Source: Primulina eburnea (lineage: Eukaryota; Streptophyta; Magnoliopsida; Lamiales; Gesneriaceae). Taken from it: a stretch of 64,000 bases of DNA. The notes beneath the pieces are model-generated. The model made no database searches, was not told where the DNA came from, and saw only the letters and a list, made by a program, of their open reading frames with translations. The stretch covers positions 28,309,208 to 28,373,207 of the forward strand of contig NC_133105.1 of assembly GCF_022965805.1 (NCBI RefSeq), in the 5' to 3' direction. Of the stretch, positions 12,418-23,000 are shown in pieces. The stretch's first letter is position 1. Every line of letters starts with the position of its first letter. A program made the position numbers and the translations under genes.

Positions 12418-12619
12418 CTGAAAGTTTGGAACATCAAGCTGAAACCAAAAATCTCAAGAACTATCCTATAGACATGCAGAGGCCAAAGTTTTTCTAACTT
12501 AAATTCCCAAAATAATACTGAGTAGAGCATGCAATCCTATAACAGTTTCTAAGTTCAAAATCTTAATTCCGGTTCCCAAAACGCTGAAATGTAAATATAA
12601 ACTTAAAGCTTAAAGGTAC
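12418..12619 (-). other. Putative intron between gag and protease of EL4
   Basis: A 202-bp minus-strand segment with donor GTACCT at 12619 and acceptor TTTCAG ending at 12418. Upstream Gag ends in phase 1 (one base of a codon), and the downstream frame needs exactly two bases, so splicing joins Gag to protease in frame. Unspliced RNA would end Gag at a stop at 12603-12605. A matching segment is in EL2 at 1735-1882. No transcript data are available here, so splicing is inferred. Confidence 0.65.
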
Positions 12620-13727
12620 ATGTCATCAACATGGTCTCCGGGTTTGTTTCAGCAGCATGGAGAGAATAAACTCTGCCTTGGGTAGGCAGATTCCGCTGAG
12701 GGCACTGCAGCAGTACGTGGTCTGGACTACCACACTTGAAACACTTTCTTGAGCCAGCCATACACGCTCCAGGATGGCGACGTGAGCACCTGGGACAGAG
12801 TGGGTGCTCAAAATTCCTCGTGGCTGGGCGCCCCCGCTGCTGCTGCTGTTGATGGTCATGGTTTCTAGGCGGCCCGTGGAAAGGCCGCTTGTGCTGATGC
12901 TGATGTTGTTGAGGAGGAGGGCGGTGCGGTACTTGGGCTGGGCACTTGCCCTGTCGGTCCCTCTCAATATCCTGCTGGTCCTGCTCGGCGGCAAGAGCTT
13001 TGGAGACCGCAATCTCATAGGTAGTAGGGTTAGACACCCTAACATCACGGCGCAAGATCGGCCGCAGACCCACCAGAAAGTGCATCAACTTAGCTCTGGC
13101 ATCATTCGCTATTAGGGGCACAAAGTGACAGCCCCTCTCAAACCTACGGATAAACTCCGTAACAGTTAGATCTCCCTGCCTCAGGCTCATGAACTCAGTA
13201 GTCAGCCTGGTGCGCACTTCCTCGGCGAAATACTTGGAGTAGAAAACCTCCGTAAAGCGGGTCCAAGAAAGTGTAGCCAAAGTCAAGGCTACCGAAGCTC
13301 CTTCCCACCATAAGCGGGCGTCTCCAGCGAACAGATATGTGGCGCATCTGACTCTGTCGGCATCTCCCAGCTCCATAAACTCGAAGATGACCTCGAGGGA
13401 TTTGATCCATCCCTCGGCAATCATGGGGTCAGAAGTCCCAGAAAACTCCTTCGGACGCATTTTCATAAACCTCTCATAAATAGCCTCTGGCCCTGTCGGC
13501 CTGGCTGCGGCTGCGGCTACGGCTGCGGCATTGTTCCCCGCAAACTGTGCGAAGAACTGCGTCATCCCAGCTAGCATCTGGGCATTCATGTCCGGCGGAG
13601 GTGGAGGTGGGGGAGGAGGAGGAGGAGGAGGAGGAGGTGCCTGCCTCTCCTGTCTCTGATCAAACTCGTTCACATGACGGTACCCACGGCCCCCTCGCGG
13701 GCGTCCTACCTGACGTCTAGGAGGCAT
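12603..13727 (-). CDS. gag: EL4 Gag
   Basis: Intact Gag of 374 residues counted from the second Met (MPPRRQVGRPRGG); the first in-frame Met lies 15 codons upstream in weakly conserved sequence, so I prefer the second. Order: basic N-terminus; a run of about 16 prolines encoded by a (GGA)n-like microsatellite at 13595-13637; an Ala-rich stretch; the Gag domain (PKEFSGTSDPMIAEGWIKSLE, AGDARLWWEG, LRQGDLTVTEFIRRFERGC); two zinc knuckles (CPRCSRRHPGAC and CFKCGSPDHVLLQC) near the C-terminus. Gag packages RNA and forms the particle. The stop at 12603 lies within the putative intron, so unspliced RNA makes Gag alone and spliced RNA would continue into Pol. Because Pol in this copy is broken, it might contribute only Gag. 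Confidence 0.9.
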   Translation of the reverse strand: MPPRRQVGRPRGGRGYRHVNEFDQRQERQAPPPPPPPPPPPPPPPDMNAQMLAGMTQFFAQFAGNNAAAVAAAAARPTGPEAIYERFMKMRPKEFSGTSDPMIAEGWIKSLEVIFEFMELGDADRVRCATYLFAGDARLWWEGASVALTLATLSWTRFTEVFYSKYFAEEVRTRLTTEFMSLRQGDLTVTEFIRRFERGCHFVPLIANDARAKLMHFLVGLRPILRRDVRVSNPTTYEIAVSKALAAEQDQQDIERDRQGKCPAQVPHRPPPQQHQHQHKRPFHGPPRNHDHQQQQQRGRPATRNFEHPLCPRCSRRHPGACMAGSRKCFKCGSPDHVLLQCPQRNLPTQGRVYSLHAAETNPETMLMTCTFKL

Positions 13728-13963
13728 ACTGTTCCAAAATAACCCGTACGTAACCAACATGCATAATTCCATAATTTATTTTAAATAAATACTGAAATAC
13801 TGAAAATCTGAAAAGATCTGACCATAAACTAATTCATGGGAGCATGCTGTCAAAATAATTCATGCTTTAAATGAAATGCTGAAATGTAAAACTTACAGAC
13901 CGAAGACGTGACTTCGTGAGCTTCTCGCAGTCAGTAGTAGTGTAACCCTTTACAAGAACATAG

Positions 13964-13975
13964 GCTCTGATACCA
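13964..13975 (-). other. Primer-binding site of EL4
   Basis: On the minus strand TGGTATCAGAGC, complementary to the 3' end of initiator tRNA-Met, 2 nt from the LTR. Confidence 0.9.
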
Positions 13976-13977
13976 AC

Positions 13978-16879
13978 TGTAAAGACCCGAAAATACTTGC
14001 TTGAAAATTTGCGGAAAATTAAAAATTTTCTTTTTAAAAGAACTTAAATGGCCTCATTCGTAATATCGTCTGATAAATCAAGTTCAAAGTTTAAAATAGT
14101 AGCAGCGGAAGAAAATAAAGTCTTGCCAAAAATAACAATTTAAAAATTATCCAACTACTGATAAAAATTGTTTGCGGAATAAAATAGCAACTGCTGCACT
14201 GAGGTCCTCGGGTGCCACTACTGCCGACCCAAGCTAGCTCACTGGTCCCCGCCCTCGGCCCTGACCTCATCAGTACCTACAACAATCAAGTCTAGTGAGC
14301 CTAAAGACTCAGCATGCATATATCGCAGGTAACGAATAAAATCTGAAGTAAAATATGCATGGGGTAAAATATCATGTCGTGAGACATACTGAAAATGATC
14401 TGTAATCATGCTGAAAATAAACTGATCTGAGCAATTATAATACGTGCATAACTGAACTGTTAATCATAGTAAAAATATTTGCTCCTTGGAGCCTGTACTG
14501 AAATAACTGGTAAAATTTTCTGTTGATATTATGTTTTACGCCTGTGGCCACTGCACTAAGCTGAACTGATCGGTAACTGACTACCGGGGAGCCTGGAACT
14601 GAGCTGGCGGTCACTGAAGACCCGATGGTACCAACCTGAACTGAGCGGTCACTGGTGACCTGATGGTACCAACCTGAACTGAGCGGTCACTAGCGACCGT
14701 AAAAATAATGCTCCCACATAGTGAATGAACCACAAGCCATATCGCATAAATCTCAAAAATAATCATTTTCTGTTTAATGCACGTAATATAATTAAATCGC
14801 ATACTGAAATATCTTGTATTAAAATCATGTACTTGCGATATTTAAAAATATCTATATGGCTTGATTGAAGAGTGAAAGAAGATATAAACATGCCTTGGTT
14901 TGTTTTGACAGAAAACAAACGAAATAACGACGCGGCGCGGCGGAGACGGAGTGCTCTTCACTTTCTCACTTAATTCCTTTAAATTAAGCATGCACCATAA
15001 TTATTAAAATAGCATAAAAATCATAAACGTGATGCATGAACATTTAAAAATATTAAGATTCGTGCTCAGGGCGCTGCTAGGACTAAAATCTCACCCCGGG
15101 TGCAAAATTACCATTTCGCCCCTGAAAACCCGAAAATTACCATTTTATCCCTGGACCTCTAAAATTGACCCGGAGCCTACCAAACTCCTTAAAATGTCCC
15201 AAAATATTTTTAAAAGTATTCCTAGACGTAAACTCGAGCCCGTTATACAACTTAACCTTTTTGTTTTAAAACTTAAACTGGGGTCCCGGTTTTCATCCGA
15301 ATCAAATCAAAACTTAACCAAACTTTTTCCTACCCTTTTTACTTTATTTTACCAACATTTAAAAATCCTAAAACTATATCATTGGACCCCTAAAACTCAA
15401 CTGAAAGTTTCAGAATTAGGCCAAAACCTTCGGCCCTATCTCTATGTACCGCCTCATGCACCACTATCTAACAAAATCTCCCATCTCGTGCTTACCCGAT
15501 TTCCCAGCTATGAGCCAACCTACTAATGACCTCACTTAGACCCTAAAACATTTAACCAAACCGAGCCACTGATCCCATGCACTCTCCTTACGCTAGGAAC
15601 CAAGAAAACGCATCCCACTTCCTACCGAGACCCAAATCTCTTCTCTTTAATTGGATCGTTTGTTCCCTGGTTTTCCTCACAGCTCGAGCCATTCTAGACC
15701 CTGACTCAGACCCACCAGGGTTTGGTCCAGGGCTGGAGTGGGCCTTCGCACGGCTGGTGTACAAGAAGCAAAAGATCGAAACACTACACAAAGTCCCGAT
15801 CTGCATAGCCTTCACGGCTTTGAACAAAACTCGATAAAATTCCCATTCCTGCACCTAGTCACCATTATACACGACATGTGCAGCCCCTTAAATCATAATA
15901 ATTAGCAGCCCCTTACACATAAATACAAAAACGTGAATAACAACCATGGTTTGCAAGAAAAGCATTAAAATCCGAAACCTTTTAAGTACAAGACTAGATC
16001 GAAACTTTCATGCACCAAAACAAATAATCAGCAATATAAACGAGTATGATGCAGAAAGCATATTAAAAGCGTGCCTTAGCTGAACGAAGCGAGATCGAGG
16101 GAACACCGGGAAAACTTTTCTTGCAAGCTTAAGTGAATAAACGAGGCCTTCAGCTAGGATTTTTCTGAAACCGAGAAGGGGAGGAGCTGAGGGGAGGTGT
16201 CGGCTGTTTAGTGGGATTAGGTTTAGGGTTAATGGTGTTTAGGTGCTAATTATATAGATACACAATTAGTTAATGGGCCCAAATTTTGTTTAATAAAAGA
16301 TTAAAAGAGAATTAGGCCCAATAGACTTAAAATTGGGTTCATTTAATCCAAACACACTCCCGAAAAATATTTCGAGTTGGAAAGATTTTGAAAATATTAG
16401 CCGAATCAATAAAAGGTCCCCCGATTCGATAAAATTTGCGTACCGTTAAAAATAAAGTCCTGCGGATAAAAATACCCCAAAAATTCCCTTTTTTGTAAAA
16501 TACAGTTAAAAATGCTTTAACTTAATTTATAAAAAACAAATCATGTAATAAAATAATTTTCTGAAAATTCTCCGGTCTCTGATCCTCGCTCGAACGTGAA
16601 ATGCAACTTAAAATTCTAATGCACGAACTTTTAAAATTTCGTGAAGCAAATCCTATCATGCATGAATTATGCATAAAATGCATAAAATAATTAAACATGT
16701 CTTTATTAATTTATCTCAATACTCCATCTCCAGACCGGCCTCACTTATATACTGAAAAGATGACGATTAAACTACTGCGTAAAATAAATAAATTCAAAAA
16801 AAAAAATTTAAATACTCAAGCAATTAAATTACTAGGAATTATGCATGGTTTATACGCAGTCCAAATTACGGGTTCTACA
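13978..16879 (-). repeat. EL4 5' LTR
   Basis: Right copy of the 2.9-kb direct repeat; same ends as the left copy. Small differences include an extra AACAT block near 15038 and an A-run at 16797-16807. Followed by target duplication AGTGC (16880-16884). The open frames at 15029-15526 and 15577-15837 mirror those in the other LTR and carry no known domain. Confidence 0.93.
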
Positions 16880-17404
16880 AGTGCATTGTAGTCGGGGATT
16901 CACCGCTCACCTGCGGGTGTGGATATCCTATGTGATCTGATATAATAATAGTGCATGGAATCTCTGGACAGAGTATGAGATGTACGTTGGAGAAGGAGTT
17001 CTCCATTAGTACACGCGATGCCACTATTATAGTTATCACATAGTTATCGAATTAATATGCAACCCTCGATGCACCAATGGTTGCAGATTCGATCGGGATA
17101 TATGAGATGACGGGACCGTACTGTACGTTAATCATAATCGACTGGTTCTTGCAGGCACTATCAGTGATACCTAGGGGATCATGGGGCGATGCTACTAGAC
17201 GCTCTTACCATGATCCGATGGGTGCAATCAGAAATGAGTTCTGACATTCTTGATCAAGGCGTTGATGAAAAGAATGGGGCTAACTAGGGTAAGCCCGAAT
17301 AAAGGATTATGTCCTGAATCACAAAGAATTGTGAACCCACGGCTAGCTGTATCCCTGAACCATTGAGGGTCACACAAGCACTGGATCGTTTGTTCCCGTT
17401 GAGA

Positions 17405-17790
17405 GAATAAATTCAAGGAGTTGAATTTATATTATGAGATAATAAATTCAAGGAGTTGAATTTATATAAAATATTGAGAGAATAAATTCAAGGAGTTGAA
17501 TTTATATTATAATATAGTAAATTCAAGGAGTTGAATTTATGATAATTAAATTTTGAGAAAATAAATTCAAGGAGTTGAATTTATGATATAGTAAATTCAA
17601 GAAGTTGAATTTATGAAATTTGAAGAGAATAAATTCAAGGAATTGAATTTATAAAATTTGATAATTTAATTTATTAAACTCAAAAGTTGGGTTTATTAAA
17701 TATTAAATTTTGGAGGTGATAAATTCAAGGAGTTGAATTTATAATTTAAATATTAAATTCAAATGTTGAATTTATAATTGATTTAATTTA
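17405..17790. repeat. Palindrome array in EL3 LTR (AAATTCAA-GGAG-TTGAATTT)
   Basis: Nine copies of an inverted repeat with 8-bp arms AAATTCAA and TTGAATTT around a GGAG (variants GAAG, GAAT, ATG) loop. Copies are 25-60 bp apart with AT-rich spacers. Two TTAAGCTCAAGAGTTGAG-type variants follow (near 17675 and 17791). The array ends about 200 bp upstream of the TATA box at 17994. Confidence 0.9.
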
Positions 17791-17993
17791 TTAAGCTCAA
17801 GAGTTGAGTTGATTAATTAATAAATTAAATATGGTGGGTAATATGTTTAATGGGCTTGTAGGAGTACAAGTCCAACATAATAAATAATTAAAGTTTTAAT
17901 GGACCTTGATTAAATTAATTGAATTAGTTGGACTAGCCCAGTTAATTAAATCAAGCCCATTAATGTTAATTATGTATAAGGTCATTGAACTAT

Positions 17994-18004
17994 TATATAA
18001 AAGG
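17994..18004 (+). promoter_or_regulatory. TATA box of EL3 LTR
   Basis: TATATAAAAGG, the best TATA match in the LTR, downstream of the palindrome array. It is followed about 30 nt later by a likely transcription start region. Confidence 0.65.
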
Positions 18005-18444
18005 GAGTTTGACCTAAAAGAAAAAGTCTCCAAGCCTCCACCATGGTGATCCACGTGAATGGCATAAAATTCTCCAAAATATTTTGACCAATTTTTCAAG
18101 AGAAATATTTGAGTCTTTCTCGAATTTTCGATCTCAACGCAAAATCTCTTCTAATTTTCTAGTGCAAATTAGAAGAGGAACAAATCATCTAGTCGTGGAC
18201 CTGATTAGAAGAAAGGAGTCCTTGAAGAAAGTTCGTAGGGATTCATCAAGAGCCAGATCTGTTATACCGGATCGGTTGGTGTCCAGTGATTAATTCACAG
18301 AGGTATAATTTCTAACATCCTATGCATGTTTAATTTGTTAAATCATACGAACGTCCAAAGCAATATTATTTTGTTTTTCAAAAATAAAATAAAAATTTTA
18401 AATCTTCCGCTGCGTTTGGGCGTGTAGAAAACCAGATCCAACAG

Positions 18445-18456
18445 TGGTATCAGAGC
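18445..18456 (+). other. Primer-binding site of EL3
   Basis: TGGTATCAGAGC one base after the LTR end; initiator tRNA-Met type. Confidence 0.9.
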
Positions 18457-18610
18457 CAGGTTTTTCTAAATCGTATGGTTTAATATTGAATAATTTATTT
18501 CTAACCACACAAGAAAATTTTTCAGAAAATTGATGTTGTAGTATCCCGATGCCTAAATTGAGTAATTATTGGATTAATTATATTCTGCGAGTTCGGAAGG
18601 AACGAACCAG

Positions 18611-18928
18611 GATCGGACCGTCCGAAGAGGTTCGGATCGTCCGAAGTGGGTTCGGATGGACCGTTCGGTTCGGTGTCAGACCGAGTCTTGTCAACAGTAG
18701 ACTGTGTCAGGGTTCGGATCGTCCGAAGAGGTTCGGATCGTCCGAAGACAGGTGGCTGGACACGTGGAAGACATGCAGAGTTCGGAACGTCCGAAGAGGT
18801 TCGGATCGTCCGAAGACAGGTGGCTGGACACGTGGAAGACATGCAGAGTTCGGAACGTCCGAAGTGGATCGGATCGTCCGAAGTGCACAGGATCGGATCT
18901 TCCGAAGTGGATCGGATCGTCCGATCGT
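18611..18928. repeat. Palindrome array in EL5 LTR (TTCGGA-N-CGTCCGAA)
   Basis: About ten copies of a 15-bp palindrome, consensus TTCGGATCGTCCGAA with A/T variation at the centre and GATCGGA variants, ending just 3 bp before the TATA box. Within it, 68 bp is duplicated in tandem (18728-18795 and 18796-18863), including ACAGGTGGCTGGACACGTGG, which holds a CACGTG core. The second copy of the array is at 24674-24991. Confidence 0.92.
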
Positions 18929-18931
18929 CGT

Positions 18932-18941
18932 CTATAAATAG
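18932..18941 (+). promoter_or_regulatory. TATA box of EL5 5' LTR
   Basis: CTATAAATAG, a near-ideal plant TATA box, right after the palindrome array. The same box in the 3' LTR is at 24995-25004. Confidence 0.85.
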
Positions 18942-19952
18942 AGGCGCGAGGCTTCACTTTTCAATTACCAATTCCGAGAGTTCCAGAGCGTTTTAGTCGT
19001 TTCTGATGGGTTTCTAGCTTTTCCCGAGGTTCGGGCACTAGCAGGGAGCTACTGGCTTTGTAGCGGAGCTGTGCTCTAGTTGGGAGCTAGCGGCATCAGT
19101 GGGCTGACTACGGACGCAGGTATGGTTCTAGGTTCCCTTGAGATTTGGAAGTATCTATTAGTCTAGTTAAGGCTTTTAGATGTGGTTTAGTGATATGGTA
19201 TCACTTGGATTGTAGGCTTGATTCTAGGGCTGATTACTAGGATCTACTGGTTTGAGGTACGGAAGTACTATCCGAGATATCCTGGTTGAGTATGCTTTAC
19301 TATGTGTTGCATGTTTATGTGTTGCATTATTATCTGACATATGATGCATGGTTTATTATGCGGCATTTGCATAATCATGTTGGGCCTGTTTATCTTTTGA
19401 GATAGCCTGTTCAGAGGGTGCTCAGCCCTCGGTTGTTGTGGATGGTTGGACCCCGTTGGCCGACGGTGGTCAGGATACCGGTATATCCACAGGTTTATGG
19501 TATGGGAGCCACCTCCTGGTGCGACGGCGCAGAGTGCTACATACCTTGACGTCATTTGCCTGAGCAGTTTTTCGTTATACCCAGACCCTGGTATCCAGTA
19601 CATTTTGCATACATGCATGTCATAGTCTTGTATACTCATTCTTTCGGTACTGAGCGTTTTATGCTCACGTCCTCGGTTTATCTCTGTTTTGGACACCCTA
19701 TTCGATGGGGCAGGTCTCAGGTTGGACGGTCCAGGAGGGAGAGGACAGGGAGCTAGCAGGGGTTGACCTGTAGTTGCTGGTATTTTATTCTTGGGATTTA
19801 GTTTGATTTGGTTGTTTTAGTATTCGTACTTACTGATTCGATCGGGCTGTATATGTTGTTTTTTCCGCTGTTTATCTGATTCAGTTTTATTAAGTTAATT
19901 GCATGCTTAAGTTCTGATTAGTAGGTGATTCTGGAACGGGTCACTACATTTA

Positions 19953-19964
19953 TGGTATCAGAGC
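19953..19964 (+). other. Primer-binding site of EL5
   Basis: TGGTATCAGAGC, 4 nt after the LTR end; initiator tRNA-Met type. Confidence 0.93.
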
Positions 19965-20030
19965 ATGCATTAAGATTTTGGGATTTAGAACTGTTCTTTT
20001 GGGTCTAATCTCTGGTGACTTTTTGTAGAG

Positions 20031-23000
20031 ATGTCTGGTTTTGACGACGATGCTAGTAGTCATGGCAGCGTGGGACGCTGGGGAGACCGCGACGATCGGG
20101 AGCGTCGTCGAGAGCATCGGGAACGTCGTCCACACCGACGAGATGAGCCTCGGAGTTTCAGTATGCATAGGTTCTTGCAGATGGGGCCGAAACCTCTTTC
20201 GGGCGGCGAGACTCCGGATGTTGCGGAGAACTGGCTTGAGAGGATGGAGAGCTGTTTCAAGTCTTTCCAGTGCTCGGCGGAGCAGCAGATGGATACCCTT
20301 GATTTCTTGCTGGAGGGCGGTGCACGTAAGTGGTGGAGGTCTACCTCTGCACCGATAGTTCAGCGTCAGGGCCGAGTTCTTTGGGCCGATTTCCGAGCTG
20401 CTTTCATGCTGCTTTACTTTCCGCCAGCTCTTCTGCAGACCAAGGCGATTGAGTTGATCAATCTGAAGCAGGGGAGTTTGTCTGTTGATGAGTATCAGCA
20501 GAAGTTCTTTGAGTTGCTCCCATATGTTCCGCACGTCAGTGACAATGCGGTGGCCAAGTATAATCATTTTCTTCAGGGCCTCAATCAGGAGATTTATGAT
20601 CGGGTCGTGGTCTGTGATGATCCGACGTCGTATGAGGGCCTTGTGAACCGTTGTCGCCAGGCAGAGGGCAGTTTGCTGAGGGGTCGAGCCATGCAGTCTG
20701 CTCGTCCTACTAGTTCTTTGGGTCCCCGTGCCCAATCATTTAAGAAGGCTGGATCTACTTCTTATTCCTCTGGATCTGGAGGAGTTCACCATTTTGGGAA
20801 GAAGAAGGGCCCGTGTCAGCATTGCGGGAAGGACCATCCGACAGAGCGTTGTCGCAGAGTTGCGGGTGCTTGTTTCAGGTGCGGTGAGATGGGCCACATG
20901 AAGAGAGATTGTCCACAGATGGGTGGAGGATCAGGATCTGGTTCTCAGGCTTCAGTTCATCAGAGGCCACAGCAGGGACAGTCTACTCAGGGCTCTAACC
21001 TCCGACCGCGTACTCAAGGGCAGGTCTTTGCTCTTAACCAGGATCAGGCTGCTGAGGAGAACGAGAGAGTTATTGCAGGTATTTGTAATTTATGTGGATT
21101 ACCTGCTTACGTTCTCATTGATACTGGTGCATCGCATTCATTTATATCTGCGAGGTTTGCTAAGCGTCATGCTTTACCTTTCACTTCTTTGGACATTGTG
21201 GTATCTGTTTCCACACCGATGGGTCATTCGGTGTTAGCTAAACGTCTAGTGATGGGTTGTCCTCTAGAGTTTGAGGGTAATATCTTAACTGCTAATTTGA
21301 TGATTCTTGCGATGGAGGATTTTGATTGCATTCTGGGAATAGATGTGCTGACTGTGTATAGAGCTACTGTGGACTGTTACCAGAAGTTCGTGCAGTTTCG
21401 TCCAGTGGAGGGCGACAGTTGGTTTTTCTATGGAGAGGGAGCGCGACCCCCGATGCCTGTGGTTTCTGCTCTGAAAGCCTGTCGTGCCTTAGAGTCAGGC
21501 GGGGAAGGCTACCTTATCTATGCTATTGATTCGTCCGCAGACAGTGTCGGGGTCAGTGACATTCCAGTGGTTTGCGATTTTCCGGATGTTTTTCCCGAGG
21601 AGATTCCTGGTTTTCCTCCAGTTCGGGAAGTGGATTTCAGCATTGATTTAGTGCCAGGCACGGCACCAATCTCCAGAGCTCCTTATCGTTTAGCTCCATC
21701 AGAGATGCAAGAATTGAAACAGCAGTTGCAGGATCTTCTTGACAAGGGGTATATTCGACCCAGTGTGTCCCCGTGGGGAGCACCAGTTCTTTTTGTCAAA
21801 AAGAAGGATGGTTCTATGCGGCTCTGCATAGATTATCGGCAGTTGAATCGTGCTACGATAAAGAATAAGTATCCGTTGCCACGGATTGATGATTTATTTG
21901 ATCAACTGCAAGGTACCTCTGTGTATTCCAAGATCGATTTAAGGTCTGGTTATCATCAACTTCGAGTTCATCAGGGAGATATATCAAAGACTGCATTCAG
22001 GACCCGGTATGGGCATTATGAGTTTCTGGTTATGCCTTTTGGGGTGACGAATGCACCAGCAGTTTTTATGGATCTGATGAATCGGGTATTTCGAGACTTC
22101 TTGGATAAATTTGTTGTGGTGTTCATAGATGATATCTTAATCTATTCGCGTGATCAGCGAGAACACGTACAACACTTGAGAATTATTTTACAGATACTTC
22201 GCGAGAATCAGCTTTATGCGAAGTTGAGTAAATGCGAGTTTTGGATTGACAGGATTGTATTCCTTGGTCATGTTATTTCTAGCGAGGGAGTTTCAGTTGA
22301 CCCGAGCAAGGTGGAGGCGGTATTGAACTGGTCGCGTCCGACGACAGTAGCCGAGATCCGCAGTTTTCTGGGATTGGCTGGGTATTATCGCCGCTTCATT
22401 GTCAACTTCTCTCAGATTGCTAAGCCACTTACTCAGCTCACTCGGAAAGATGTTTCATTTGAGTGGACATCAGAGTGCGAAGAGAGTTTCTTGGAACTTC
22501 GCAGACGGTTGACATCTGCGCCTGTTTTGGCCTTACCGGCTGGATCTGGTGGTTTTAGTGTTTACACCGACGCCTCTTTGCAGGGTCTAGGGTGTGTTTT
22601 GATGCAGAATGAGCATGTGATTGCTTATGCGTCGAGGCAGTTGAAGCCTCATGAGGAGAACTATCCTGTTCATGATCTGGAATTAGCAGCGATCGTTTTT
22701 GCTTTGAAAATCTGGCGCCATTATCTGTATGGTGAGCGATTTGAGATTTTCACCGATCATAAGAGTTTGAAGTATCTGTTCACTCAGGCAGAGTTGAACA
22801 TGCGTCAGCGTCGCTGGATGGATCTACTCAAGGATTATGATTGTGAGATCAAGTATCATCCAGGATCTGCGAATCTCACGGCTGATGCTCTTAGTCGCAA
22901 GGTGAGATTGTCTGCTCTTCAGACTTGTGCTGTATCTGGGATTATTCAGGATTTCTGTTCGATGGGATTCAATTATAAGCATCGGAAGGGATCAGAGAGT

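Larger units (their letters stand above)
6105..16879 (-). mobile_element. EL4: Ty3/gypsy chromovirus (Tekay-like), complete but with stops
   Basis: Complete minus-strand element of 10,775 bp with LTRs of 2898 and 2902 bp, primer-binding site, gag, intron, pol and polypurine tract. A perfect duplication AGTGC flanks it (6100-6104 and 16880-16884). Hand comparison of the two LTRs shows roughly 28 substitutions and a few small indels, about 1 percent. It sits in the 5' LTR of EL3. Pol is full length but carries four nonsense codons, so this copy cannot supply its own enzymes. Confidence 0.95.
16885..18443 (+). repeat. EL3 5' LTR, right part
   Basis: Continues the EL3 LTR after EL4 (GCATTGTAGTCGGGGATTC aligns with EL8 at 45487). 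It holds an AT-rich palindrome array, a TATA box and the LTR end ...CCAGATCCAACA at 18443. The small open frames within have no support as genes. Confidence 0.88.
18537..19948 (+). repeat. EL5 5' LTR
   Basis: Begins TGTAGTATCCCGATGCC and ends GGGTCACTACA. U3 carries the TTCGGA-N-CGTCCGAA array, then TATA box (18932-18941), then about 1 kb of R/U5. The identical repeat is at 24600-26011. Apparent open frames across the array, on both strands, are translations of the repeat and not genes. Confidence 0.97.

Noticed and set aside
17405..17790. CRISPR-like regular spacing of short repeats in EL3 and other LTRs
   Set aside because: Repeats are palindromic LTR motifs with uneven spacing inside plant retrotransposons; there are no cas genes.
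18549..18996. Open frames on both strands over the EL5 array giving repetitive Arg/Ser/Asp-rich proteins (also 24546-25059, 37762-38071, 43468-43863, 50508-50744, 52582-52923, 57914-58241, 60423-61061, 62725-63185)
   Set aside because: They are translations of the palindrome arrays in several frames at once. None has a conserved start or domain.
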